DNA of 64,000 nucleotides, from positions 62,001 through 126,000 of the forward strand of contig NZ_STGU01000007.1 in the NCBI RefSeq assembly GCF_004912135.1, written 5' to 3'. The notes under the pieces were generated by a model. The model made no database searches. It was not told where the DNA came from and saw only the letters and a list, made by a program, of their open reading frames with translations. The stretch's first letter is position 1; every line of letters starts with the position of its first letter. This DNA comes from Rhizobium rosettiformans W3. GTDB lineage: Bacteria; Pseudomonadota; Alphaproteobacteria; Rhizobiales; Rhizobiaceae. Of the stretch, positions 62,836-64,000 are shown one piece after another. The position numbers and the translations under genes were made by a program.

Positions 62836-64000
<1,165 letters not shown>

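Overview
The window is a contiguous, GC-rich chromosomal segment of an alphaproteobacterium, most likely a member of the Rhizobiaceae (Rhizobium/Agrobacterium/Allorhizobium type). This rests on recognised families rather than any search: an IsdG-type heme oxygenase beside HutX, a Usg protein, a DUF2865-like fragment, a PdhS/DivJ-like histidine kinase, class II DAHP synthase, a large YcbB-type L,D-transpeptidase, PleD-like signalling proteins and BluB under a B12 riboswitch. Almost all of it is packed housekeeping and signalling sequence. I see no IS element, prophage, CRISPR array, integrase or rRNA operon.

Layout. 1-3.3 kb: end of an aminotransferase-like gene, an EEP-fold phosphodiesterase, a Nudix protein, a PhzF epimerase and tRNA-Lys(CTT). 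3.5-7.5 kb: heme uptake and use, with hmuTUV divergent from an IsdG-type heme oxygenase and HutX. 7.5-15.6 kb: a giant MscS channel, a small exported protein, a REC-REC protein followed by a REC-REC-GGDEF diguanylate cyclase, a YadG/YadH-like ABC exporter, an aspartic protease and a DUF1289 protein. 15.6-18 kb: divergent cobS and cobT with dgkA. 18-26.8 kb: membrane histidine kinase, SNase-like nuclease, UDG-like protein, Lrp regulator, AlkD-like glycosylase, beta-hydroxyacid dehydrogenase, an unrecognised membrane protein with a helix-hairpin-helix-like tail, a TPR methyltransferase, DUF2270 and Usg. 26.8-32.2 kb: an amino-acid ABC importer lacking its ATPase, divergent from a large repeat-rich OmpA-domain protein. 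32.2-41.9 kb: mobB-mobA, two drug/metabolite transporters, a chemoreceptor, moaA, DUF971, a MarR repressor divergent from a hydrolase, and a PPOX flavoprotein. 41.9-47.3 kb: a diguanylate cyclase, class I fumarase, a degenerate GGDEF membrane protein and fumC. 47.7-54.6 kb: L,D-transpeptidase, gph, rpiA, DUF2059, gor, a probable 42-residue membrane protein and a hydrolase. 54.8-64 kb: class II DAHP synthase, a GFA protein, a two-HTH regulator, an LtaS-like phosphoglycerol transferase, nadE, a PD40 beta-propeller protein, a B12 riboswitch with bluB, and a partial DUF2865-like gene.

How the genes relate. Two cofactor themes recur: cobalamin lower-ligand work (bluB, cobT, cobS) and molybdenum cofactor (moaA, mobA, mobB). 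c-di-GMP signalling appears three times (two intact GGDEF proteins and one degenerate). The points most worth a second look are five 11-bp-phased PHO-box-like repeats between the phosphoglycerol transferase and nadE, a hairpin that competes with the ribosome-binding site of the PleD-like cyclase, the degenerate receiver in its upstream partner, the repeat-rich OmpA protein with paired cysteine modules, and the membrane/HhH-like protein at 23.1-24.6 kb. Start codons were chosen from Shine-Dalgarno matches, overlaps with neighbours and family length. No alignment or search was run.
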